Assembly: GCA_016874715.1 (NCBI GenBank)
Contig: VGTK01000003.1
Span: 1-64,000, forward strand
Direction of reading: 5' to 3'
DNA length: 64,000 bases
Source: Deltaproteobacteria bacterium
Lineage (GTDB): Bacteria; Desulfobacterota; Binatia; UBA12015
The notes below the pieces were generated by a model. It worked only from the letters and a program-made list of their open reading frames with translations. It was not told where the DNA came from and searched no databases. How positions within the stretch are numbered: position 1 is the first letter of the stretch; every line of letters starts with the position of its first letter. Shown piece by piece: positions 48,636 to 57,922 of this stretch. The position numbers and the translations under genes were made by a program.

Positions 48636-49256
48636 TCAACGAATTTCCGCCGCATCGGTCTGTTCAGGTTGTTCAACGGGAAGCGTCTTGGTGAGGGCGA
48701 CCAGCTTGTCGAAATCCCAGAGTAAGACGGCGCCGACCAGGTCGATCTTCGAACTCGGCAATACCTGAACGTACAGCGCGGTCAATGGTGGGTTGCGGTC
48801 CCCGATCGCGAACGAGAATCCGCGGCCGTCTCGCAGCGTCACGAGGGCGCGCGGCGGCGCCAGGCCGAACTCCTTCAGGTCGACTTCGGGCCCCTCGATC
48901 ACGACGAGCCGCGTCAATCCGGCGAGAGTCTCGAGGAAGCCGTCCAGACGCTCCGCCGGAACCTCTACCGAGCGCTCGAGCGCCGACAGCGTCCACGTCT
49001 CGTCCCGTTGGGTGAACGAGTACACGATCGGTCGATCGCGCAGGATCATCTCGACCCCGCGGACCCGCTTGGGATCGAAGTCGACGAAACGCTCGGTGCC
49101 CTGCGTCGGGGTCGGCGGCTCCAGCCGGGGCAGGACCGTGACCAGCGCCACGACGGCGAGCGCGGCCGCGATCGCCGCCATCACGCCCAGCCGGCGCACC
49201 GGGACCGTCGCCCCGGGGTCGACGGGCAAGGCGAGCATCTCGTCGGCGGCGCTCAC
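48636..49256 (-). CDS. DUF4340-type membrane-anchored protein
   Basis: A 206-residue protein with one N-terminal transmembrane helix (about 23-45, LGVMAAIAAALAVVALVTVL) and a periplasmic beta-rich part: RVRGVEMILRDRPIVYSF, LAGLTRLVVIEGPEVDLKEF and GFSFAIGDRNPPLTALYVQV. This is the DUF4340 pattern, commonly found next to GldA/GldF/GldG-type ABC systems. It is shorter than many DUF4340 proteins. The GTG start (49254-49256) overlaps the GldG stop as GTGA, so it is part of the same coupled operon. Role unknown; likely an accessory subunit of the ABC complex. Confidence 0.78.
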   Translation of the reverse strand: MSAADEMLALPVDPGATVPVRRLGVMAAIAAALAVVALVTVLPRLEPPTPTQGTERFVDFDPKRVRGVEMILRDRPIVYSFTQRDETWTLSALERSVEVPAERLDGFLETLAGLTRLVVIEGPEVDLKEFGLAPPRALVTLRDGRGFSFAIGDRNPPLTALYVQVLPSSKIDLVGAVLLWDFDKLVALTKTLPVEQPEQTDAAEIR

Positions 49257-50623
49257 CCGGCACTCCGGGCGCGCCGGCGCCAGCCGATCAGACTCCCGAG
49301 CAACAGAACGGCCAAAGGAAGGAGCACCACGGACACCCAGAACAGGGTACGGGCCTGCGGGGCGGTCAGATGCAGCCGCGAGAACGTCCCACCGGGCAGG
49401 ACCTCGCGACGCGACCCGATGAGCGCCTCGGCGCGCCCCGCGAGATGGGCGAGGTTCAGGAAGAAGTCGCGGTTGCCCAGCGTCCCGACGTACAGGTTGG
49501 TCGCGAACTCCCCGTCACCGACGACCACGACGGAGCCGCTGGTGTCGCTCGCATCGACCCGCGCGATCGCCGCCACCGGCACCGGTCCGGGCAGGTCGAC
49601 CCCTTCCACGAAGGACGGCACCGTGCCCTCGACGATGTTGCGGTCCTTGTGGGCGAAGGTGTCCTGTCCGGTGAAAGCGACGGGCGCGACCTGGACGCCC
49701 GCGCGCGTCGCCGCGATCGGCAGGATCGACTGTGCAACCGGCAGCACCGCGGGTGGCGCCCCGGTGTAGGGCAGGATCTGGTCGTTGAAGAACGCGACCT
49801 GCGGCGCGAAGCTGTCGGCGAAGAACAGTTTGTTGCGCACGTCCACGATCAGGTCGTTGCCCTGCTCGATGCCGAACGCCCGCAGAAGAGCCGCGAGCCG
49901 GGGCGAGGAGCCCGCCTCGACGAGGAACAGCCCGCCGCCGCCGCGCTTCAGGTACCCGTCCACCGCAGCGATCTCGGCCTCGGTGAAATCGGACCGGGGG
50001 TTCGCGACGACCAGCAGCGTCACCTCGTCGGGAATCCCGCCGCGCAGGTCGGCCATGCGCTCGATGCGGTAGTTCTCCGACTCGAGCGCCTTCGCCGCCT
50101 GGGTGAGTCCGCTGCGTGGATCCGGGTTGGTCGGATCCGCCTCGCCGTGTCCGACCGCGAACACCGCGACGCGCTGCCCGCCCTCGATGATCTTGATGAG
50201 CGCCGTCGTCACGTCGTCCTCGCCGACGTTGCGCACCGGCAGACGCAGGTCGCCGCTCTCGATGATCGCCGCGTTGTAGTTCACGACGTTGTACTGGTTC
50301 GCCAGCATGGGGCTGCGGTCGAGGTCGGCCATGCGAAACGTGATGTGGCTCGACTGGTCGGCGAAGCGGCGCAGCAGGTCCTTCATCTCGCGGACCCGTC
50401 CCTGCTCCTGGCTGTTGTAGAAGACCGTGATGCGCACGTCGCGGTCGAGGCGCCGCGCCGTGCGCTGCGCCTGGTCCGACAGCGTGTGATCGCGCGTTGG
50501 CGTCATGTCGAACGTGACGTTGCGCGACCACGCGATCGCGAGAACTAGGAACCCGATGATCCCGGCGAGCAGGATCTCGACTCCGAGCCATGCGAAGTGC
50601 CCGCCGGTCGAGCGGATCCTCAC
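49253..50623 (-). CDS. gldG: GldG-like ABC auxiliary protein
   Basis: A 456-residue protein of the ABC-type auxiliary (GldG) family. An N-terminal membrane helix (about 10-33) is followed by a periplasmic domain with DHTLSDQAQRTARRLDRDV, VFAVGHGEADPTN and GGLFLVEAGSSPRLAALLRAFG, and a C-terminal helix LFWVSVVLLPLAVLLLGSLI. GldA, GldF and GldG together form an ABC-2 system needed for gliding in Flavobacterium; homologues elsewhere serve unknown export functions. The GTG start overlaps the GldF stop (GTGA). In this window the unit sits inside an RND/DUF1302/DUF1329 locus, so lipid or hydrophobic export is a better guess than gliding. Confidence 0.85.
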   Translation of the reverse strand: MRIRSTGGHFAWLGVEILLAGIIGFLVLAIAWSRNVTFDMTPTRDHTLSDQAQRTARRLDRDVRITVFYNSQEQGRVREMKDLLRRFADQSSHITFRMADLDRSPMLANQYNVVNYNAAIIESGDLRLPVRNVGEDDVTTALIKIIEGGQRVAVFAVGHGEADPTNPDPRSGLTQAAKALESENYRIERMADLRGGIPDEVTLLVVANPRSDFTEAEIAAVDGYLKRGGGGLFLVEAGSSPRLAALLRAFGIEQGNDLIVDVRNKLFFADSFAPQVAFFNDQILPYTGAPPAVLPVAQSILPIAATRAGVQVAPVAFTGQDTFAHKDRNIVEGTVPSFVEGVDLPGPVPVAAIARVDASDTSGSVVVVGDGEFATNLYVGTLGNRDFFLNLAHLAGRAEALIGSRREVLPGGTFSRLHLTAPQARTLFWVSVVLLPLAVLLLGSLIGWRRRARSAG

Positions 50624-51363
50624 ACCACCCCCCGCCACGACCGGCTCTGCAGCGAGCGCAGCGCGATGAACAGGAAGAAGGCGGCGAACACCAGGAAGTA
50701 CGCGACGTCGACCGTCTGGATGCTGCCCGACGCGAAGTTGTAGTAGTGGTCGAAGAGCGACAGCAGCAGGAGCACGCGAATGACGCTCTCCTCGCCGACC
50801 GCCTCGTTCCACGTCATGAACCAGAAGAACACCAGCACGCCGTAGGTCAGCATCGCGGCGACGACCTGGTTCTCGGTGAGCGTCGAGGCCGCGATGCCGC
50901 AAGCGATGAACGCGGTGCCGAGCAGCAGCAGCCCGACGAATCCCGCGATCGGCGGTCCGAGGTCGAAGGGGAAGAAGGCGTAGAAGACCACGAAGGGGAT
51001 CATCGCGAGGAGCACGATCACCGCGAAGAAGCACCACGCCGCCAGGAACTTGCCGAGGATCAGCTGGTAGTCCTTGACCGGCAGCGTCCAGAGCAGCTCG
51101 ATCGTGCCGAGCTTCCGCTCCTCGGCGAAGAGCCGCATCGTCACCAGCGGCAGCACGAGCAGCGTGACCAGCCGGTAGTCGACGAACACGAAGCGCCACA
51201 GCCCGGTCGACAGCACCTGCGCACCGAAGGTCACGAAGAGCGCGACGTCGGAGTAGAAGAAGTACCCGGACAGGACGAGGAACACGCCGATCAGCACGTA
51301 TGCCGTCGGCGAGCCGAAGTACGCCGCGAGCTCGCGGCGCGCGATCGCGCTAATGGCTCGCAC
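50620..51363 (-). CDS. gldF: ABC-2 type permease, GldF-like
   Basis: A 247-residue polytopic permease with six hydrophobic segments. The N-terminus AISAIARRELAAYFGSPTAYVLIG is the standard GldF/NosY-type start and is followed by VLSGYFFYSDVALF. LPLVTMRLFAEERKLGTIELLWTLPV holds the conserved coupling-region E-x-x-x-G-T. It pairs with the ATPase at 51350-52342, which overlaps its start by 14 bases, and with GldG downstream. The GTG start is at 51363. This is the membrane channel of the ABC unit; substrate unknown. Confidence 0.88.
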   Translation of the reverse strand: MRAISAIARRELAAYFGSPTAYVLIGVFLVLSGYFFYSDVALFVTFGAQVLSTGLWRFVFVDYRLVTLLVLPLVTMRLFAEERKLGTIELLWTLPVKDYQLILGKFLAAWCFFAVIVLLAMIPFVVFYAFFPFDLGPPIAGFVGLLLLGTAFIACGIAASTLTENQVVAAMLTYGVLVFFWFMTWNEAVGEESVIRVLLLLSLFDHYYNFASGSIQTVDVAYFLVFAAFFLFIALRSLQSRSWRGVV

Positions 51364-52342
51364 CGACCTGCTCCGTTCGCCGCGACGACGGCGCGCCCGC
51401 CTCCTCGTCGCCGATCAAGGTGAGGAAGATCTCCTCGAGCGTCATGGCCAGGTGCTCGAGCCGGACGAGGCCGTATCCCGCTCCGACCACGGCCGCGGCC
51501 ACGGCACGCCGCACGTCGTGGCGGTGCTCCGAGCGCACCGCCCAGGTACCGGTCGCGGCTCCCGGCGCCCCGGCAATCGCGACGACCTCGACGACCTCGG
51601 GCACGCCGCGCAGCACGCGCAGCACGTCGTCGCCCGGCCCCGCGACCTCGACCGCGATCTCGCGGTAGGGGCGCAGATGCTCCTCGAGGTGCGCCGGCGA
51701 GTCGACGGCGAGGATCCGGCCGCGGTTCATGATGATCACCCGCGAGCAGATGCTCTCGACTTCCGGCAGGATGTGCGTGGAGAGGATCACGGTCCGCTCG
51801 GAGCCGAGGCCCTGCACGAGGCCGCGGATCTCGGTCACCTGCTCGGGATCGAGACCCGAAGTCGGCTCGTCGAGGATCAGCACGGGCGGGGAGCCGATCA
51901 GCGCCTGCGCGATGCCGACGCGTTGCCGGTAGCCCTTCGACAGGTTGCCGATCAGGCGGTGCGACACGTGCTCGATGCCGGTCGCCCCCATGGCGGCACG
52001 CACGGCGCCGGTCAGCTCGCGCGCGCCCAGCCCCTTCATCTCGGCGATGAAGCGCAGATAGCCCGCGACCTGCATCTCTCCGTACGCGGCCGCACGTTCC
52101 GGCAGGTAGCCGAGAGCACGTCGCGCCTCGAGCGGCTCGCGCGCCACGTCGCGCCCCGCGATGATGGCGCGCCCCGATGACGGTGGGAACACGCCGGTGA
52201 GCATGCGCAGCGTCGTGCTCTTGCCGGCACCGTTCGGCCCCAGAAAGCCCACCACCTCGCCGCGCGCGATCTCGAACGACACGTCGTGCACGGCGACGGT
52301 CGCACCGAAGGTCTTGCGCAGGTGCTCGGCGGTAATTTCCAA
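51350..52342 (-). CDS. gldA: ABC-2 transporter ATPase, GldA-like
   Basis: A 330-residue ATPase. Walker A is GPNGAGKST, the signature is LSKGYRQRVGIAQALI, Walker B is VLILDEPTSGLDPEQ and the H-loop is in ILSTHILPEVE. A C-terminal extension (about 225-330) with an EEIFLTLI motif is typical of ABC-2 export ATPases. The TTG at 52342 (MEITAEHLRKTFG) is preferred, with GGGA six bases upstream; the frame before it reads as non-coding. It heads the coupled GldA-GldF-GldG-DUF4340 set and follows the RND gene after a 233-base gap that contains hairpins and one copy of a small dispersed repeat. Confidence 0.9.
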   Translation of the reverse strand: MEITAEHLRKTFGATVAVHDVSFEIARGEVVGFLGPNGAGKSTTLRMLTGVFPPSSGRAIIAGRDVAREPLEARRALGYLPERAAAYGEMQVAGYLRFIAEMKGLGARELTGAVRAAMGATGIEHVSHRLIGNLSKGYRQRVGIAQALIGSPPVLILDEPTSGLDPEQVTEIRGLVQGLGSERTVILSTHILPEVESICSRVIIMNRGRILAVDSPAHLEEHLRPYREIAVEVAGPGDDVLRVLRGVPEVVEVVAIAGAPGAATGTWAVRSEHRHDVRRAVAAAVVGAGYGLVRLEHLAMTLEEIFLTLIGDEEAGAPSSRRTEQVGASH

Positions 52343-52510
52343 TGTCGTCCCGTCAGTGGAGCGCGCCGGCGCGCGCGTTGCCCCGGCCGCGGCCCACGAC
52401 CGGATGCCGGACCGCCCTCCGGCCCCCGACCGCCGCCCCCTCCCCGGGAGGGTGCGGCGACCGCGCACCGGAACCGACCGCTGCACGCGCCCGTCGCTTC
52501 CTGGTCGAGT

Positions 52511-52538
52511 CGTGGTCGGCGAAGCCGCTGCGCACGTC
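52511..52538 (-). repeat. third copy of the GGCTTCGCCGACCACG repeat
   Basis: The minus strand reads GACGTGCGCAGCGGCTTCGC then CGACCACG, related to the two copies after the ABC-F gene (42811-42896). It lies in the 233-base gap between the RND gene and gldA, which also contains a CCCTCCCCGGGAGGG hairpin. No gene is seen in that gap. Confidence 0.45.
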
Positions 52539-52575
52539 GGCCCTCAGGCGCATGGGGTCACGGGAGCCGCGCGGC

Positions 52576-54978
52576 TCAGCGCGCTGCCGTCATCGGCTGG
52601 GGGAGCGGGGTTCCCTCGCGCGCCATCCGCTCCCGCGCCGCGTCGCGACGCTTGATGAGGAACTTCGGCCGGATCACCTTCACCAGCGCCGGTACGACGA
52701 CGAGGCCGCCGTAGGTGTTGAGCGTCATCAGGAGCGCCAGCAGCACGCCCATCTGCGCCTGGAACTTGAGGCTCGAGAAGAACCAGAAGATCGTGCCTGC
52801 GAACATGGTGCTGGCGGTGAAGATGATCGCCTTGCCGGTGGTGGCGGTCGCGTAGTCGACCGCGTCGTCCACGTCGCGTCCCTCGTCGAAGCAGTCGAGG
52901 ATGCGGCTGAAGTGGTAGATGCCGTAGTCGACGCCGACGCCTGCACCCGCGGCCGCCACCGGCAGCGAGTTCACGTTCATGTCGATGTTGAAGATCACCA
53001 TCACGGCCTCGCAGAGGAACTGCGAGAACACGACGGGAATCATCAGGATCGCCGTCGCCGTCAGGGATCCGTAGGTCAAGTAGAGGCAGAACGCGACCAC
53101 GGAGAACACGAGGGCGAGCGTCGTCCAGTAGCTCTCCTCGACCTTCTCGTTCACGGCGGCGAGGATGCCGAACATGCCGCCGGCGAGGCGGAACGAGATC
53201 CCCGGGCTGTCGGCCTTCCCGGCGAACTCCTTCGCCTGATGGATCGCGTTGTTGATCAGCCGGTTCGAGTGGCCGCGGAACAGCGTGACGATGGTACCGA
53301 ACTGGTACGACGGGTCGATGAAGCGGTCGAGGTCACCCGCCGAGCCGCTCTGCGTGAAGGTGTAGAAGAGCTGCGCGATGTTCTTCGGGTTGTCCGGGAT
53401 GAAGCCCCACTTGGGGTCGCCCTCGTGGTACAGGCGCGCGAGCTGCTTGACGATGTTCACGACGGACACCGACAGCGCCGCACCCTCGACCTGCTCCATC
53501 TCCTCGCCGAACTCCTCCATCATCTCCAGGGGGACGCGGGTCTTGATCTGGTCCGGGCTCTTCGTGTCGGCGATCGCGATCAGCTGGTTCGAGCCGAGGA
53601 AGTGGTGGTCGAGGTAGTCGTACGCCTGGTTGTACGGATGGTCCTCGAACAGCAGCGCCGCACCCGGCGTCATGTCGCCGACCTTCAGATTGCGGCCGAG
53701 CGCGAACGAACCGATACCCAGGACGGCCGTGAGCACGATCACCGCCCAGCGCCGCCAGCCCTCGCTGGCCCAGATCACGCCGTCGGTGACCGCCGTGTAG
53801 AAGCGCTCCGACAGGCGGTTGTGCTCCTCGCCGGTCGGCGGCGGCGGCGGGTCGATGTACGACAGGATGATCGGGTGCAGCGTGACCACGCTGATGAAGA
53901 TCGACACGATCCAGAACGCAGCGAACAGCGCGACCTTCTGGATCAGCGGGATCGGCGCGACCGCGACCAGCAGGATGCCGAGGCCGTCGGTGATGATCGA
54001 CGCCATCGCCGGCGGGAACAGCGCGCCGTACGAGACCACGATCGCCTGGTGCTTGTCGCCCAGGCGGTAGAACTCGTCGTGGTAGCGGTCCATCGACTGG
54101 ACCGAGTGGCTGAGCGCGCGCGCCGTCAGGAAGATCGGCACGACCAGCACCAGCGGGTCGAGGTTGAAGCCGAGCAGCGTGCCGAAGGCCAGACCCCAGA
54201 TGCTGGACAGAAGTCCGGAGAACAAGGGGACCCAGATGCCCGTCCAGGTCCGGAAGTAGACGTAGAGCAGGATCCCGAGACTGATGAATGTCAGCACGAA
54301 GACCAGCAGAACCTGCGGCGCGTACCGCATCACGGACGTGAACAGGTACGGGAAGCCGGTGATCAGGATCTCGTGGTCGGCGTCACCCTCCTGTTGCTTC
54401 AGCTGCTCGAGGCGCTCGTGCATGTAGTTGAAGTCGAGTGCCTCTTCCCAGAATCCGGCGGTCACGAGTGCTGCCGTGTCGTCCTCGGCGACGTACACGC
54501 CGTGGATGCCCTTGGTCGAGTACACCGCGAAGCGCACCCGCTCGGCGTCCTCCTGGGTGCGCGGCACGCCCGGGTAGTAGACCTCCCGGATCTGCACCGC
54601 GCCGCGGAAGGAGTTGATGCTCTTCATCTTCGGCGACGCGATCGACAGGATCTGGTAGGGCACCACGCCCTTCGTCTCGATGATGAACTTCGTCACCCGG
54701 TCGATCTTCTGCAGCGTGTCCGGGTTGTAGATGTCGCCGTTCTTCTTCTTCACGATGATCTGCAGCACGTTCGCCGATCCGAACATGCGGCGGAACTCGT
54801 TGTAGATCTTGATGTACGGATGCTGGCGCGGATAGAAATCGAAGAAATCCGTGTTCAGCCGCATGTCCTTCAGCGAGTAGCAGAAGAACACCGTGACGAG
54901 CGCGACGAAGATCGAGACGTGGTGGCGGTACTTGAGGAGGAACCAGAGGTAAGCGTCGATCCATTTCTGCGGAATCAT
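52576..54978 (-). CDS. MMPL/HpnN-type RND transporter
   Basis: 800 residues with two repeats of one helix, a periplasmic loop and five helices (RND superfamily, MMPL-like). It starts MIPQKWIDAYLWFLLKYRHH; the periplasmic loop has LNTDFFDFYPRQHPYIKIY. The second half has GAGVGVDYGIYHFSRILD, a proton-relay type motif with Asp, and FIFTASTMFAGTIFWFFSSL. Relatives export or traffic lipids such as hopanoids and mycolates, and a version with DUF1329 and DUF1302 partners is widespread. The ATG overlaps the stop of the YCF48 gene (ATGA). Function is inferred from family and partners; the transported molecule is unknown. Confidence 0.88.
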   Translation of the reverse strand: MIPQKWIDAYLWFLLKYRHHVSIFVALVTVFFCYSLKDMRLNTDFFDFYPRQHPYIKIYNEFRRMFGSANVLQIIVKKKNGDIYNPDTLQKIDRVTKFIIETKGVVPYQILSIASPKMKSINSFRGAVQIREVYYPGVPRTQEDAERVRFAVYSTKGIHGVYVAEDDTAALVTAGFWEEALDFNYMHERLEQLKQQEGDADHEILITGFPYLFTSVMRYAPQVLLVFVLTFISLGILLYVYFRTWTGIWVPLFSGLLSSIWGLAFGTLLGFNLDPLVLVVPIFLTARALSHSVQSMDRYHDEFYRLGDKHQAIVVSYGALFPPAMASIITDGLGILLVAVAPIPLIQKVALFAAFWIVSIFISVVTLHPIILSYIDPPPPPTGEEHNRLSERFYTAVTDGVIWASEGWRRWAVIVLTAVLGIGSFALGRNLKVGDMTPGAALLFEDHPYNQAYDYLDHHFLGSNQLIAIADTKSPDQIKTRVPLEMMEEFGEEMEQVEGAALSVSVVNIVKQLARLYHEGDPKWGFIPDNPKNIAQLFYTFTQSGSAGDLDRFIDPSYQFGTIVTLFRGHSNRLINNAIHQAKEFAGKADSPGISFRLAGGMFGILAAVNEKVEESYWTTLALVFSVVAFCLYLTYGSLTATAILMIPVVFSQFLCEAVMVIFNIDMNVNSLPVAAAGAGVGVDYGIYHFSRILDCFDEGRDVDDAVDYATATTGKAIIFTASTMFAGTIFWFFSSLKFQAQMGVLLALLMTLNTYGGLVVVPALVKVIRPKFLIKRRDAARERMAREGTPLPQPMTAAR

Positions 54979-56027
54979 GACTGGGCTCCCTCGTGCGACG
55001 CAGGTGCTGCGGCCGCGGCGCGCAGGAGCTTCGCGTCACCGCCGTCGGTCCGGTAGATGAGCCCCGCTCCGCCGACGAGATAGGCGCTGTTGCCGGCCAT
55101 GCTCGCGCCCCGGAACCACTCCGAGGCGAGCTGGATCGGAGTCTTGAACTCGGACCACGTCCTGCCGCCATCGCCCGACGCCAGGATCGTGCCCTGGCTG
55201 CCGACGATCCACGCGTGCTGCGGCGAGAGCGCGATCTCGTAGAACGAGCGCTCGGTGAAGGGCGACTTGACGGGATTCCACGTCGCACCCCCGTCCTCGG
55301 TGCGCAGGATCACGCCGTCGATGCCAACCGCGACGCCGTTCTTCGTGTCGGTGAAGTCGATACCGAAGATCGTCGTCTCGAGACCGCTCGACTGCTGCTT
55401 CCAGGTGGCGCCGCCGTCGGTCGTGGCGAGGAGCGTGCCGAACTCGCCCGCGATCCACCCGTGATTCTCGTCGGCGTACACGAGCCCGTAGAGCAGCGCG
55501 TCGTTGGGCAGCACGCCGCTGTCGAGCGCCGAGTCCGGTAGCTTGAAGTCGCCGGGGAGAGCGACCTCGCGCCACGTGGCGCCGCCATCCTCGGTGTGGA
55601 CCATGGTGCCGAAGTCACCCACCGCCGTGCCACGCAGCGGCGTCGCAAACGCCACCTTGAAGAGGTTGCGCTTCGCCGGGGTCTGCTGCATCTGCCACGT
55701 CGTGCCGCCGTCGCTCGTCTTGTAGATGCGGCCCGCGATCGACGACAGCCACGCCTGCTTGCCGTCGACGCACGCGATGCCGAGAACCGGGTCGCGCCCG
55801 GCCGGCTCCTGGCGAACCCAGCTCTTGCCACCGTCCGAGGTCTTGTAGACCCGGCCGAGGTCGCCGACGACCCAGCCCTCCGTCGCGCTCACGAAGCAGG
55901 CGTCGAACAGGTTCTGGCGGATGTCACGCGGGCCGACTGTCTGCGCGAACCCCGCCGAGACGGCGGCCAGCAGAAGCACGGCGACCGGCAGGGCCCGGCC
56001 TAACACGCACGAAGCTTTGGCAAACAT
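54975..56027 (-). CDS. YCF48/BNR-like beta-propeller, exported
   Basis: 350 residues with a signal peptide (cleavage near SAGFAQT). Six Asp-box type repeats are visible (TSDGGKSW, TSDGGTTW, TEDGGATW, TTDGGATW, TEDGGATW, SGDGGRTW) at about 45-55 residue spacing, which gives a beta-propeller of the YCF48/Hcf136 type. In plants and cyanobacteria YCF48 is a photosystem II assembly factor, but in heterotrophs it occurs next to MMPL-type RND genes, as here, where it is likely a periplasmic partner. The ATG at 56027 has AGGAGG eight bases upstream. Its stop overlaps the RND start. Confidence 0.88.
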   Translation of the reverse strand: MFAKASCVLGRALPVAVLLLAAVSAGFAQTVGPRDIRQNLFDACFVSATEGWVVGDLGRVYKTSDGGKSWVRQEPAGRDPVLGIACVDGKQAWLSSIAGRIYKTSDGGTTWQMQQTPAKRNLFKVAFATPLRGTAVGDFGTMVHTEDGGATWREVALPGDFKLPDSALDSGVLPNDALLYGLVYADENHGWIAGEFGTLLATTDGGATWKQQSSGLETTIFGIDFTDTKNGVAVGIDGVILRTEDGGATWNPVKSPFTERSFYEIALSPQHAWIVGSQGTILASGDGGRTWSEFKTPIQLASEWFRGASMAGNSAYLVGGAGLIYRTDGGDAKLLRAAAAAPASHEGAQS

Positions 56028-56154
56028 GCCGGGGCCTCCTTTCTCGATACGGGATTTGTCGCGAACGGTGCGGCGGCCCGCCCGGGCGAGGTGGTGAGCC
56101 TTTTGACGAACCACGCCGGGGCGATCTCGTCAAGCCTCGAGGGGCTTCGGGTCG

Positions 56155-57915
56155 TCAGAGAACGTACTCGATCTGCATGCGGACGTTGGAGCGGTCACGC
56201 ACCAGACCGATCTGGCTGCGGAACACGCCGCTGTTGATCGTCGTGTAGTCCACGATGAAGCGCCACGGGTCGCGGATGAACCGGACGTTCGGCTGGAAGA
56301 GCAGCATGCCCTGCCAGTCGTAGAACATCTGGAATCCGGGGATCGCCTGCATCGTGATGTCCGTGAACGGTGCCGCCACGTTGTAGGTCGTGTTGATGAG
56401 CAGGGTCTGGAGGAACTGGTCCTGCGGCACCGGCACGACGCGGAGCTGGTTGTTCGGCTCCGGCACCGGCAGGGCGGTCAGCGGGTCGTAGTCGAAGATG
56501 TGCCGCCAGAAGAACTGGGTGCTGAAGAAGAGCGACTGGTTCGGGTTGATGAACCGGACGAACTGGTTCATGTCCCAGCCCACCGACCACCCCATCGTGT
56601 TCTTGCGCTGCACGGTGTCGAAGGTGCCGCCCGCCACCGGTCCCAGGAACTCGGTGATGTACTGGGGCGTCGTTCCCTTGCCCGGGAAGGCGGTCTCGGT
56701 CGGGCCGCGGAACAGCGCCTCGTCGCGGAAGTAGGCGAACTCGGCGCGCAGCACGCTCTGCAGGTCGGAGAACGCGGTGGTCATCGACGCACCGTTCACC
56801 CAGACGCGCGGCGCGTACTGTTCGGCCCCGATGACGCTGACGCCGGCGACGAACCCCGGGTCGGTGGGACGCGCGGACCGGAAGCGCACCGCCTGGGTGT
56901 CGAGCATCGTCACGTAGCTCGCGGTGGTGAACGTGAAGTCCTCGAAATTGAACACGAATCGACCGCCGCCGCGGAGGCCCGGCAGACCGGTCGGCGGCGC
57001 CTCGAGGATGGTCAGAGTCTGGCCCGTCGGCGGGCCGAGCGGCGGTGCCCAGGGCGACCCGCGCGGTGCGCCCGGCACGAACGCGACGGTGTTGTCCATC
57101 GCCGCATAGCCCTCGAGGAACGCCTGCTCGAAGGGTCCGAGCGAGCCGAGACTCAGGCTGCCGCGGAGCATGTTCAGCGGTACGCGCCGCTCGTCGAGGT
57201 CGATGAAGAAGCCGCCGAACCCGTTGTCGATCGGGTTGATGTTGTCGAGCAGGCGGAAGACGTCGGTCTCGCCCCAGACGAGGTTCTGGCGGCCGAAGCG
57301 GACGAAGACCGGGCCCTGCTCCCAGTCGACGAAGGCCTGGAAGAGGCGGTTCCGGTAGCTGGCGACGTTGCGCAGGCGCCGGCGCTGGCGGCCCAGCGAG
57401 AAGTCGATCGAGTCGAGCTGCGCCTGCTGGAACGTCGGGCTCTGACGCAGCGCCTCCTCCAACTCCTGTCGCGACTCGAGGCTGTTCTTGTAGGCGCTCG
57501 GCCCGAAGTCGTAGATGCCCTCGTACTCGCCGCGATACGTCAGGTTGTACTTGAAGGTCGTGACGTTCTTGGGCAGCACGTCGGACCACCAGTCGAGCAG
57601 GTCGTGGTTGATCCGGGCGTCGAGGAAGTACCGGTTCTGGATCACGTTGCCGGCACCGGAGTAGGGAAACGTGCCGCCGAAGCTGCAGGTCTGCAGCGCG
57701 TCGGGCGGCGAGCCGGCGCAGCTCGGCGGCTGATTGCCGGGGCGCACCGACTGCTTCGCCATGGTGCCGATGCGCACGTTGGCATACGCGCGCACCGTCA
57801 GGTTCATCGTGCCTTCTTCGTTGAGCGCGAGCGCACCCGCGTCGCGCGGCAGGGCCGAAACGAGCGCGAGACCGATCAGAAGCGCGCAGAACGAGTTCAT
57901 GAGTCTCCGCGTCAT
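56155..57915 (-). CDS. DUF1302 outer-membrane barrel protein
   Basis: A 586-residue protein with a signal peptide (cleavage near AGALALNEE) and a long series of amphipathic strands. The DUF1302 signature includes VFVRFGRQNLVWGETDVFRL followed by NPIDNGFGG. The terminal strand ends MQIEYVL with aromatic and hydrophobic residues for BAM recognition. Members are predicted outer-membrane channels for hydrophobic molecules and pair with DUF1329 proteins. A promoter with perfect TTGACA lies at 58001-58030. An 11-base G tract sits directly upstream of the start, between promoter and ATG, in the place of the Shine-Dalgarno. It is the first gene of the envelope locus, 127 bases ahead of the YCF48 gene. 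Confidence 0.87.
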   Translation of the reverse strand: MTRRLMNSFCALLIGLALVSALPRDAGALALNEEGTMNLTVRAYANVRIGTMAKQSVRPGNQPPSCAGSPPDALQTCSFGGTFPYSGAGNVIQNRYFLDARINHDLLDWWSDVLPKNVTTFKYNLTYRGEYEGIYDFGPSAYKNSLESRQELEEALRQSPTFQQAQLDSIDFSLGRQRRRLRNVASYRNRLFQAFVDWEQGPVFVRFGRQNLVWGETDVFRLLDNINPIDNGFGGFFIDLDERRVPLNMLRGSLSLGSLGPFEQAFLEGYAAMDNTVAFVPGAPRGSPWAPPLGPPTGQTLTILEAPPTGLPGLRGGGRFVFNFEDFTFTTASYVTMLDTQAVRFRSARPTDPGFVAGVSVIGAEQYAPRVWVNGASMTTAFSDLQSVLRAEFAYFRDEALFRGPTETAFPGKGTTPQYITEFLGPVAGGTFDTVQRKNTMGWSVGWDMNQFVRFINPNQSLFFSTQFFWRHIFDYDPLTALPVPEPNNQLRVVPVPQDQFLQTLLINTTYNVAAPFTDITMQAIPGFQMFYDWQGMLLFQPNVRFIRDPWRFIVDYTTINSGVFRSQIGLVRDRSNVRMQIEYVL

Positions 57916-57922
57916 GCTGGTA

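Noticed and set aside
49253-52342. Gliding-motility machinery
   Set aside because: Only the GldA/F/G-type ABC genes are present, without other gliding genes, and homologues are widespread in non-gliding bacteria.
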